Of a stretch of DNA of 64,000 bases, positions 56,774-64,000 are shown piece by piece; positions within the stretch are counted from its first letter, which is position 1, and every line of letters starts with the position of its first letter. Source of the stretch: Streptomyces sp. HPF1205. Its GTDB lineage: Bacteria; Actinomycetota; Actinomycetes; Streptomycetales; Streptomycetaceae. The position numbers were made by a program, and so were the translations under genes. Location: NCBI RefSeq assembly GCF_020400825.1, contig NZ_JAINVH010000038.1, positions 17,855 to 81,854 of the forward strand, read 5' to 3'. The notes beneath the pieces are model-generated. The model saw only the letters and a list, made by a program, of their open reading frames with translations, had not been told where the DNA came from and ran no database searches.

Positions 56774-57073
56774 ATGCACATCAGGGGCGACCACGCCGAG
56801 CTGGCCGTCGGGGGGCGCCTCGACGTACGCAGCGCGGCTGACGCCCGGACGGCCCTGCACGACGCGGTCGACGCCGGCCGCGGCGACCTCGTACTCGACC
56901 TCACCGAACTCGACTCCTGGGACGCGACCGGACTGGGCGTCATCATGGGCGCCCACCGCCGGGCCGGACGCGCCAACCGGAGATTGGTGCTGCGCGGCGT
57001 GCCACCGCAGATGCAGCGTCTGCTCGTTGCCACCCGGCTGCACAGGATCCTGGCGATCGAGGCCGAAAGATGA
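56774..57073 (+). CDS. STAS-domain anti-sigma factor antagonist-like protein
   Basis: A 99-residue STAS domain. MHIRGDHAELAVGGRLDVRSAADARTAL leads to the conserved loop ELDSWDATGLGVIMGAHRRAGR. There the Ser/Thr-rich phosphorylation site of SpoIIAA-type antagonists reads SWDATGLG, with Thr available. RLVLRGVPPQMQRLLVATRLHRIL completes the fold. ATG 56774 follows AGGGGAG, with GTG 56768 as an alternative. No anti-sigma kinase is adjacent. The partner is unknown. Confidence 0.88.
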   Translation: MHIRGDHAELAVGGRLDVRSAADARTALHDAVDAGRGDLVLDLTELDSWDATGLGVIMGAHRRAGRANRRLVLRGVPPQMQRLLVATRLHRILAIEAER

Positions 57074-57308
57074 GGTAGGGCGGTGGCACCCCGCCCTTCG
57101 TGGATCCCGCCCTTCAGAGAAACCGGGCGAGCCCTTAGAGTGTGGGCTCACATGGCCGTGAGGCGTGCCATCCGGGGGACCCCCGCCGCAGGCAGGGGAA
57201 CCCGGCAGAGGGCCGGAGACGGAAGCGGAAGCCGCGGCGGCTTCCGGGACGGTCCGCGGCGGCCCCCATATGTGACGCAGTTCGGGACGCACCTGGGGGG
57301 CGTACGAC

Positions 57309-60300
57309 ATGGATGAGCACAGCGCTGAGCCGGGCGGTGGCCGCCCGGGCGAACGGGAGCCGTTCGAGGCGTACCAGGATCACGAGGCGTACCAGGACCA
57401 CGAGCCGGCGCAGGCGTACGAGCCGGCGCAGGCCGTCGAGCGCGCGGATCAGGGGCAGTTCGAAGAGGCCGGGCAGGCGGGCGGGACCGGCGTCCTTCCC
57501 GGCGGGGAAGCGGCCGGCGGGACTGACGGGACCGACGGGACCGACGGGACCGGCTCGGGCGGCGACGTGACGAGGACGGCCGAGCTGCCGGGCGCCGGTG
57601 GCGAGTTCGGCGGTTTCGGGGGGCTCGGAGGGCTCGGGGGGTTCGACGCCTTCGACGCTTTCGATGCCTTCGGCACCAAGACCCCGGCGCGGCCGGCGGC
57701 CGGGCTGCCCGTACCGCTGCCGCCCGTCGCGCCCCTGTCGCCGGTCGCACCGCGCCAGGGCCTCGGCGGCCGGTGGCCGGAGCTGCCCGAGCCGCCCGGT
57801 CCGCTCGCCCTGCCGGCGCGCGCGGGAAGCGGACCGTCAGGGGACGCGGCCCCCGCCGGACCGCCCGCGCCCTCGCTGTTCGACAGCACCGCGCCCCTGC
57901 CCAAGCTGCCCGCCCGGCTCACCCGGGACCCGCACGTGCCGGAGATCGGCACGCCCAGCGGCGCCGGCGCCCGGGCCCGGCAGGTCGTCGCGGGGGAGTA
58001 CCGGCTGACCGTCAACCCGGTCGACGGCACCGAGGTCGCCCTCTGCCCGCCCGGTGAGCGTCCCGTCCCGGAGCGGCGCACCCGCGAGGAGCGCGACGCG
58101 CGGATGTCCGCCGCGCGCCCCGCGCCGCCCCCCGGCCCGCCCGCCCCCGAACTCCCCCTGCTGGAGCGCGAGGAGGAGCGGGAGCGGCTGATACGGCTGC
58201 TGGCCCGGGGCCGTTCCCTACGGGTCACCGGTCCGTCCGGCGGCGGCCGCACCGCCCTGCTGGAGTCCGTGGCCAACGCCTGCGGCGACCTCGCCCCCGA
58301 CGGGGTCCTGTGGCTCTCCGGCTACCGGCGCACTCCCGGCGACCTGCTGCAGGACCTCTACACCGCGGTCTACGGCGGCGACGGCTACCGCCCCGGCCGC
58401 GCCGAACTGCCCGGCCTGCTGCGCGAGGTCGGCGCGGTCATCGTGGTCGACGACCTGGAGTTCGGCGGCGCCGCCCTGGAGGAGGTGCTGGCCACCGCGC
58501 CGGAATGCGCCTTCCTGATGTCCGCCACGCCCGACGTGCCGGCCCCCGCCCCCGACTCCATGGTCGAGGAGGTGTTCCTGCCCGGCCTGACCCGGGTGGC
58601 CTGCGTCGACCTGCTCCAACTGGCCGCCGGCCGCCCGCTGGCGGAGGACGAGATCGCCTGGGCCGCCGACCTGTGGTTCGAGTCGGAGGGGCTGCCGCTG
58701 CGGTTCGTCCAGGCGGGGGCGCTGCTGCGCCAGCGCGACGCCCTGCGTCCGCCGGCCGCGCCGACGGGCGCGGCTTCGGCCCCGGATGCGCCTTCGGCCC
58801 CGGGCGCGGACCCGGCTCCCGGAGACGCCGACGAGTGGGACGACTCGGTGTGGGAGAAGGGTTCGCCGGGCGCGGCCGCCGGCCGCCGCAAGGAGTTCGG
58901 CGAACTGCCCGACCTCACCGGGTTCGGCGGGTTCGGTGGACCGGCCGGGACGCCGGACGCCGCCCGGCCGGGCGAGGCCGGGGAGGCCGCGGGGGAGCCG
59001 CCGTTCGACCCGCTGCCGGGACACGCCGGCGTACGGGTGCCCGCGTATCCCGTGCCCAGGTATCCCGCTCCCGCGGACGAGCCGCCGCCGCTTCCGTCCC
59101 TCGCGGAGAGCGCCGCTCCCGCCGACCTCCTGGCCTCCCGGCTCAGCGAGTCGGCACGGGAGGCGCTGGCCTTCGCCGTCGCGCTGGACGGGGAGTGCCC
59201 GCACGCCTCGCACCTGCCCGCGCTCGTCGGGGACACCCACGGTGACGCGGCACTGGGCGAGTTGACCGCGGTGGGCCTCGCCGTACCCGTCGCCTCGCAC
59301 TTCCGGCTCGCCGCCGGGGTCGTCCAGCAGATGTCCGTCACCCTCGCGGCCGACGGCGAACTCACCGACGTCCAGGCGCACAGCGCGGCCCTGCACTACT
59401 CCTGGTGGACCGGGCACCCCTCGGTGGCGCCCGAGCGGGTCGCGGCCGAGTCCGAGGCGATCCTGGCGGCCATGGCGGCGGCCAGGGACGGCGACCACGC
59501 GAGCGCCGCCGTACTCCTGGCACGTACGGTCGCGCCGGTCTTCGCCGCGGCCCTGCACTGGGGCGCCTGGGAGCGGGCGCTGCGGATCGGCCAGGAGGCC
59601 GCCCGGCACAGCGGCGAGGTCGCGGAAGAGGCGTACTTCCACCACGAGTTGGGCGTGCTCGCGCTGTGCTCGGGCAACCTCGACCGGGCCCGCGCGGAAC
59701 TGGAGGCGTCCATCGCCCTGCGGGGCGCCCTCGCCGACCGCCAGGGCTCCGTGCTGGGCCGCCGTACCCTCGCCCTGGTCGGCGACATCGCCGGCGACCT
59801 CCCGGACGCGCCCGAGCCCCTCGCGCTCACGGCGCCCGCGGAGACGACCCTCGCCCTGACCGCCGGGCCGGCTCCGGCCCTCGCGGTCATCGCCAAACCC
59901 CCGGCGCCCGCCCACCACTCCGCCGGGCCCGCCCGCCTCGCCCTGCGGGCCTCCCGCCGCAACCTCGTCGCCGCCGGCACGGGCGTCCTCCTCGCGGGCG
60001 TCCTGGGCACGATCGTCACCCTGGGCGCGACCTCGCACAGTTCCTCCGACACCCCCGACCAGGTCAAACCGATCGAATCCGTCCAGCAGAACCCGCCGGA
60101 CGACACGACCTCGGCCCCGGAGGACGGCACGTCGCCCCCGGCGGCGCCCCCGGCCTCCACCTCGACCACACCCACACCCTCGACCACCCCGTCGACCAAC
60201 AGCCCGGGCACGGTGGTCACGAACGGCGGCCTCACCAGCCCGCCCAACGCCCCGACGGCGCCTCCCCGTTCCCCCTCCTCCACCACCGGCGGCACCTCGG

Positions 60301-60719
60301 GCGGCGGTCACTCCACGACGGGCGGCGGTACGACCGGTGGCACCATGACCTCGGGCGGTTCGTCATCCGGCGCCGTGACCACGGGCGGCTCGTCCGCGGG
60401 TACGACCGGTGGCTCGACCGGCGGTACGACCGGTGGCACGACCTCGGGCGGCTCGTCCACGGGCGGCTCGTCCACGGGCACGACCTCCGGCTCGACCGGC
60501 GGTACCACCAGCGGCTCCACCAGCGGTACGACGAGTGGTTCGTCCAGCGGTGCGACCGGTGGCACGACCTCGGGCGGCTCGACCGACACGCCCACGCCCA
60601 CTCCAAGCGACAGCACGACCAGCGCCGGCGCCACCACCACCGACTCGGCGTCGGCCTCGGCGTCGGCCTCCACCACCGCCTCCACGACCGAGGCCGCAAG
60701 CACCACCCCCGCCGCTTGA
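57309..60719 (+). CDS. P-loop NTPase with one membrane segment and Gly/Ser/Thr-rich tail
   Basis: An 1136-residue multidomain protein. Residues 1-280 are disordered and Pro/Gly/Ala-rich with short repeats (EAYQDHEAYQDHE, GTDGTDGTDGT, FDAFDAFDAFG). A STAND/AAA-like NTPase follows with Walker A GPSGGGRTALL from residue 308 and an IVVDDLEF strand. A winged-helix/TPR-like helical region (about 600-850) contains AYFHHELGVLALCSGNLDRARAELEASIALRG. One membrane helix at about 885-910 (NLVAAGTGVLLAGVLGTIVTLGAT) leads to a 225-residue low-complexity tail of SGGTTGGTT type. The NTPase would be cytosolic and the tail extracellular. Similar proteins follow the STAS gene in Streptomyces. The function is unknown; signalling or a surface role is a guess. 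Confidence 0.8.
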   Translation: MDEHSAEPGGGRPGEREPFEAYQDHEAYQDHEPAQAYEPAQAVERADQGQFEEAGQAGGTGVLPGGEAAGGTDGTDGTDGTGSGGDVTRTAELPGAGGEFGGFGGLGGLGGFDAFDAFDAFGTKTPARPAAGLPVPLPPVAPLSPVAPRQGLGGRWPELPEPPGPLALPARAGSGPSGDAAPAGPPAPSLFDSTAPLPKLPARLTRDPHVPEIGTPSGAGARARQVVAGEYRLTVNPVDGTEVALCPPGERPVPERRTREERDARMSAARPAPPPGPPAPELPLLEREEERERLIRLLARGRSLRVTGPSGGGRTALLESVANACGDLAPDGVLWLSGYRRTPGDLLQDLYTAVYGGDGYRPGRAELPGLLREVGAVIVVDDLEFGGAALEEVLATAPECAFLMSATPDVPAPAPDSMVEEVFLPGLTRVACVDLLQLAAGRPLAEDEIAWAADLWFESEGLPLRFVQAGALLRQRDALRPPAAPTGAASAPDAPSAPGADPAPGDADEWDDSVWEKGSPGAAAGRRKEFGELPDLTGFGGFGGPAGTPDAARPGEAGEAAGEPPFDPLPGHAGVRVPAYPVPRYPAPADEPPPLPSLAESAAPADLLASRLSESAREALAFAVALDGECPHASHLPALVGDTHGDAALGELTAVGLAVPVASHFRLAAGVVQQMSVTLAADGELTDVQAHSAALHYSWWTGHPSVAPERVAAESEAILAAMAAARDGDHASAAVLLARTVAPVFAAALHWGAWERALRIGQEAARHSGEVAEEAYFHHELGVLALCSGNLDRARAELEASIALRGALADRQGSVLGRRTLALVGDIAGDLPDAPEPLALTAPAETTLALTAGPAPALAVIAKPPAPAHHSAGPARLALRASRRNLVAAGTGVLLAGVLGTIVTLGATSHSSSDTPDQVKPIESVQQNPPDDTTSAPEDGTSPPAAPPASTSTTPTPSTTPSTNSPGTVVTNGGLTSPPNAPTAPPRSPSSTTGGTSGGGHSTTGGGTTGGTMTSGGSSSGAVTTGGSSAGTTGGSTGGTTGGTTSGGSSTGGSSTGTTSGSTGGTTSGSTSGTTSGSSSGATGGTTSGGSTDTPTPTPSDSTTSAGATTTDSASASASASTTASTTEAASTTPAA
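60330..60600 (+). repeat. GGTT/GGSS coding repeats of the NTPase tail
   Basis: Short imperfect repeats of ACCGGTGGCACGACC and CGGGCGGCTCGTCC type encode runs of TTGG, SGGS and STGG. They are prone to length change. Confidence 0.8.
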
Positions 60720-60974
60720 GCCCGGTTCGGCACCGCCGGCCCGCACCGTCGTGGCTGCTCGCCGCCGCGGCGGGATGAAAGGTCGAAAGGTGCCGCCGCA
60801 CCTTTCGAGTCGGCGGTCCCGGTGTGGGGCCCACTCGGCCCGACCTGAGGCCGCGAGGCGGGCGCAGTGGGCCGTTCGCCGCGCAGCAGCCGCATGACAT
60901 CGGCGGTCGTCAAACCGCGGACGTCCGCCGCGGTGGCCGTGCCGGCCCTGTTCTCGTACGGCTACGGCCACCGG

Positions 60975-61751
60975 TCAGGCGGCCGGTGCGAACGCGGTGA
61001 TCGCGTCGACGAGTTCGTCGGGGGCTTCGAGCGGGATGAGGTGCCCGGTGTTCGCGATCACCGCGAACTGTGCTCCGGAGAGGTAGGGAAGGAGGTTGCG
61101 GCGCAGCACGTCGGCGGGTTCGACGCGGTCGTGCTCGCCGGCGATGACGAGGGCCGGGACGCTGATCATGCGGGTGTGTTCGGTGATGTCCTCGGCGATG
61201 CCGCGCAGCGGCCATTGCGTGCGCGCCGCCTCGGCGCCGGCCCGGGAGTCCGCGATGATCTGTGCCTTGAGTCGCGCCGGCAGGTCGGTGGCGGTCAGGA
61301 CGGTGTCCCTCGCGCCGGCGACGGACTCTTCGGTGTCGTAGGCGTGGGAGAGGAACTCGCGGTACTCGGCGGTGATCTCCGCGGCCGGCCTGGCCGGTCC
61401 GGATCCGACGAGGACTACCCCCCGCAGACGGGCGGGGCGCGTCGCGGCGACGAGTTGCGCCACCTTGCCACCCATGGAGTGCCCGACCAGGACGTAGTCG
61501 TCGATTCCGGCGTCGGCGAGGACGGCGACGGTGTCATCGGCGAGCCGGCGGAGCGTGTAGGGCCCGGGGAGCGTGTTCGAACGGCTCCACCCGCGGAAGT
61601 CGACCGCGAGCGTGTCGCGGCCCGGCAGACGGTCCACGACCAGGTCCCAGGTGCGGGCGGACCCGCCCCAGTAGTGCAGGAAGACCAGGGTCGGGCCCGT
61701 GCCCCTGCGATGGTCGTATGCGGGCAGGGAAAGGTGCTGTGTGCTGGTCAT
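60975..61751 (-). CDS. Alpha/beta-fold hydrolase
   Basis: A 258-residue hydrolase. The oxyanion region is LVFLHYWGGSARTWD, the nucleophile elbow VGHSMGGKVAQLVA has Ser92, the acid lies in VIAGEHDRVEP, and the His in NTGHLIPLEAP. The ATG complementary to 61749-61751 follows GGAGG. It is of the epoxide hydrolase/haloperoxidase-like group; the substrate is unknown. It is divergently arranged with an AraC-type regulator 95 bases away, which probably controls it. Confidence 0.9.
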   Translation of the reverse strand: MTSTQHLSLPAYDHRRGTGPTLVFLHYWGGSARTWDLVVDRLPGRDTLAVDFRGWSRSNTLPGPYTLRRLADDTVAVLADAGIDDYVLVGHSMGGKVAQLVAATRPARLRGVVLVGSGPARPAAEITAEYREFLSHAYDTEESVAGARDTVLTATDLPARLKAQIIADSRAGAEAARTQWPLRGIAEDITEHTRMISVPALVIAGEHDRVEPADVLRRNLLPYLSGAQFAVIANTGHLIPLEAPDELVDAITAFAPAA

Positions 61752-61846
61752 GCGGGGATCCTCCGGTCTCGCCTTGCGGCTGGTTTCGCCGTGGTTCCAT
61801 TGGACCGCCGGGCGCGGGTCGGGACATCGGCACGACTGGACGGCTG

Positions 61847-62692
61847 ATGGTGAAAACTGGACTCGTGGCAACGATCCGGCACATGACCTATCAGCCCGTC
61901 GAGCGCGGGGCATCGTCAGTCGAGGTGATGGCGTTCCAACGGCTCCGGGACATCAACGACCGCGGCACGCAACGAGCCGACTTCCACGTCCTGGCTCTCG
62001 TCGACGAAGGGGACGGCAAGGTCACGGTCGACTTCGTCTCCCACCCGCTCTCGGCGCGGACCGCAGTGTGGATCCCGCCCGGCGCGGTGCACCGCTGGGA
62101 CGACATCAGCCGCGTGGCGGGACACCTGGTGCTCTTCGTCCCGACCGCGCCGGTAACGCACCGCACGCGCGAGCTGGTCGCCTCTCCCGATCTCGCCGCC
62201 CGGTGGCCGGTGCCCGCCGAGGCCTGGCCGTTCGTCGACGCGGCACGCAGGCACCTCGTCCTGGAGGCGGCCGCCCTGGCCGATGACCCGTCGACGGAGC
62301 TGCCCGCGATCCTGCTGTCCGCATTGATCACCCGCGTCGAGCCCCCGCATCGCGAGGCGCGCTCGGCAAACCCGACGTTCCAGCTGTTCCGCTCGAGCGT
62401 CGAGGCGCATTTCCGGACCCACCACGACGCCGGTTACTACGCGGCTACGCTCGGGTTCGCCCCGCGTACCCTGACCCGGGCAGTGCAGCAGGTCACCGGG
62501 CGTACCGCGAAGGCGTACATCGTGGAACGGATCGTGCTCGAGGCGAAGCGCCTGCTGGCCCACGAACGCGTCACCGCGGCGCGATGTGCGAGCGAACTCG
62601 GGTTCCCGGATCCGTCGAACTTCTCGCTCTTCTTCCTGAACGCGACGGGCCTGCGCCCAGGCGCCTGGCAGGCGGCGACGATCCTGGACTGA
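61847..62692 (+). CDS. AraC-family transcriptional regulator
   Basis: A 281-residue regulator. The N-terminal cupin-like sensor domain (DFHVLALVDEGDGKVTVDFVSHPLSARTAVWIPPGAVHRWDD) precedes a C-terminal AraC DNA-binding domain with two helix-turn-helices: HHDAGYYAATLGFAPRTLTRAVQQVTGRTAKAYIVERIVLEAKRLL-type and TAARCASELGFPDPSNFSLFFLNATGLRPGAW segments. ATG 61847 has a GGA six bases ahead; ATG 61883 is a possible shorter start. It is divergent from the alpha/beta-hydrolase, the usual arrangement for a local regulator and its target. Confidence 0.9.
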   Translation: MVKTGLVATIRHMTYQPVERGASSVEVMAFQRLRDINDRGTQRADFHVLALVDEGDGKVTVDFVSHPLSARTAVWIPPGAVHRWDDISRVAGHLVLFVPTAPVTHRTRELVASPDLAARWPVPAEAWPFVDAARRHLVLEAAALADDPSTELPAILLSALITRVEPPHREARSANPTFQLFRSSVEAHFRTHHDAGYYAATLGFAPRTLTRAVQQVTGRTAKAYIVERIVLEAKRLLAHERVTAARCASELGFPDPSNFSLFFLNATGLRPGAWQAATILD

Positions 62693-62853
62693 CCCGTCAT
62701 CTGCCAGCGACCAGCATGAGCATCCCGATACCCACTCACGCCAGCCCCCTGACCAGCGCCTTCAGCCTGCACACCGCTCGGTTGGCCCGATCACCGGCTA
62801 CGAAAATCCTGTATGAGCCAGGAACTGCACCCAATCGGCTTCGCCCCTCGGGT

Positions 62854-62876
62854 CATGCGGCAGGCCCTGCCGCATG
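62854..62876. repeat. Near-perfect 11-bp inverted repeat
   Basis: CATGCGGCAGG, one base, then CCTGCCGCATG. It lies in the 250-base gap between two convergent genes. It could be part of a terminator or a decayed site; no protein frame explains it. Confidence 0.45.
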
Positions 62877-62942
62877 GTGGTGCTCACGGGCAGGGCCTGG
62901 CGGCGGCGATGACGAGGTGTTGCGGAAGCGCCTCGCCGCTTG

Positions 62943-64000
62943 CTATGCGAGGCCTTCCAGACCGTGGGCGCGGGTCCCCAGAACGCGTCGCGACACTTCT
63001 GCTTCCATCGTGCCGTCGAACGGCATTGCCGACGCTGCTTCGCGGGCCTCGGTGGCCCGTCGGGCGTCTTCGAGGATGAGGTCCATGTTGATGGCGCCAC
63101 CTGCGGTGTTTCCGGCGGCGGCGGACTGGGGCACGGCAGCGAGGACGTCGCTGACGTTACCGGCGGCCCACACGCCCTGGACGCCGGTGAATCCTGAGGG
63201 GTCGACGGCGACCTGGACGCCGGGGACGGCGGGGTGCGGATTGAGTGTGAGGCCGAGGTCTTCGAGGAAGCCACCGCGGGCGGAGAAGGCCGGCGCGACG
63301 ACAAGGGTGTCGAGGGGGATGACGGTGCCGGAGGCCAGGCGGGCCCCGGTCAGCTTGTCTTGTTCGGTGTCGGTCTCGAGGGCGGCGACGGCGCCGTGGA
63401 TTACTTCGATGCCGAGGGCGGCGAGCTGCTCCCACTGTTCGTCGGTGAGCTCTGCCTGTGCGTGGTGGGCGAAGAGGGTGACCTGGTCGGTCATCTGACG
63501 GAACAACAGGACTTGATGGAAGTTGCCCAGGACGCCGACCTTGGTTTCGCGGGCTTCCCAGCCGTGGCAGTACACGCAGTGGATCACGTCGTGGCCCCAC
63601 CTCTCGGCCAGGCCGGGGATGTCGGGCAATTCGTCGATCAGGCCAGTGGTCACCAGGACGCGCCGGGCACGGGCGCGCTGTCCGTCCTGGGTGGTGACGG
63701 TGAAGGTGCTGTCGACGCGCTCGACGCGCTCGACTCGGCCGTTGACGACTTCTCCGCCGTAGGAGGCGACTTCCTCCCGGCCTATGCGAAGGAGCTCCAG
63801 GGGGGAGATGCCTTCGCGGCCCAGGATGTTGTGGGCGCCGACTCGCGCGGCGGGGGCGTTGCGGGGTTCGCCTGCGTCGATGACGAGGACGGAGCGCCGT
63901 ACGCGAGTCAGCAGCGGGGCGGCGGACAGGCCGGCGACGCCCCCGCCGACCACGACGACGTCCCAGGTACGGCCTTCGGTGCTCTTCGGTTCATTGGTGT
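62943..64000 (-). CDS. Thioredoxin-reductase-like FAD/NAD(P) oxidoreductase (partial, start beyond window)
   Basis: The frame continues through the right edge. The visible start is NEPKSTEGRTWDVVVVGGGVAGLSAAPLLTR-type sequence, containing the FAD-binding GGGVAG loop. The redox pair CVYC lies in VIHCVYCHGWE, the NAD(P)-binding strand in VGVLGNFHQ, and the second FAD motif in GVWAAGNVSDV. It is therefore a complete two-domain flavoprotein of the TrxB-like class. A normal thioredoxin reductase has the CxxC in a CATC/CAVC context and GDV near the end; here the latter is GNVSDV. The real partner may not be thioredoxin. Upstream start and promoter are outside the window. Confidence 0.88.
   Translation of the reverse strand, partial: TNEPKSTEGRTWDVVVVGGGVAGLSAAPLLTRVRRSVLVIDAGEPRNAPAARVGAHNILGREGISPLELLRIGREEVASYGGEVVNGRVERVERVDSTFTVTTQDGQRARARRVLVTTGLIDELPDIPGLAERWGHDVIHCVYCHGWEARETKVGVLGNFHQVLLFRQMTDQVTLFAHHAQAELTDEQWEQLAALGIEVIHGAVAALETDTEQDKLTGARLASGTVIPLDTLVVAPAFSARGGFLEDLGLTLNPHPAVPGVQVAVDPSGFTGVQGVWAAGNVSDVLAAVPQSAAAGNTAGGAINMDLILEDARRATEAREAASAMPFDGTMEAEVSRRVLGTRAHGLEGLA

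Noticed and set aside
60308..60913. Minus-strand frame beginning MTTADVMRLLRGERP downstream of the NTPase gene
   Set aside because: After about 15 plausible residues it becomes low-complexity sequence antisense to the Gly/Ser/Thr tail; no family resemblance.
62798..63304. Minus-strand frame overlapping the flavoprotein gene end
   Set aside because: Ser/Pro-rich shadow frame within the confirmed oxidoreductase gene.

Overview
The window is high-GC actinomycete DNA, almost certainly from Streptomyces or a close relative in the Streptomycetaceae. The right 38 kb has the conserved Streptomyces core order: response regulator, nrtL, lysA, hom, thrC, thrB, rho, LCP protein, rpmE, prfA, prmC, Sua5/YrdC, tyrosine phosphatase, glyA, WecA-like transferase, the nine-gene atp operon, a DUF2550 protein, cobalamin adenosyltransferase, 3-hydroxyacyl-CoA dehydrogenase and a STAS protein. 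GTG and TTG starts, strongly G/C third codon positions and compact overlaps (ATGA, GTGA, TTGA, TGATG) agree with this.

The left 25.6 kb is accessory and scarred. It opens with a translationally coupled vWA / PP2C phosphatase / membrane kinase triad (455-3923, TerY-P type), then a small membrane protein and a macro-domain protein on the minus strand. At 6.4-13.4 kb is a nested insertion. A BtrH-like biosynthetic gene was split by a complete group II intron (10926-12848). An IS701-family element (6966-10917, perfect 4-bp target duplication, 36-bp inverted repeats) sits in the palindrome just before the intron. Inside the IS transposase gene, at its catalytic-Glu motif, lies a 2.5-kb element whose only obvious gene is a large serine recombinase (7337-9821). 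A FAS/PKS-type acyltransferase follows, then an IS5-type remnant that beheads a DyP-type peroxidase. Next come a 2088-residue secreted Rhs/YD-repeat protein with an inserted FG-GAP block and a toxin-like C-terminal tip, two small genes that are immunity candidates, and two decayed pseudogenes. A tRNA-Arg(CCG) at 25652-25723 separates this region from the core and is a plausible island boundary.

In the core, nrtL to thrB supply lysine and threonine pathway enzymes. rho, rpmE, prfA, prmC and the Sua5-type protein are transcription termination and translation genes. glyA and the WecA-like glycosyltransferase lead into the ATP synthase genes. Regulatory DNA can be read directly: a sigma-R type promoter (GGGAAT-N18-GTT) before rpmE, a similar N19 site before rho, and a Rex-type operator before atpI. 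Several strong hairpin terminators are visible.

The right end has a P-loop NTPase with one membrane segment and a Gly/Ser/Thr-rich tail, a divergent alpha/beta-hydrolase and AraC-type regulator pair, and a thioredoxin-reductase-like flavoprotein that runs off the edge of the window.
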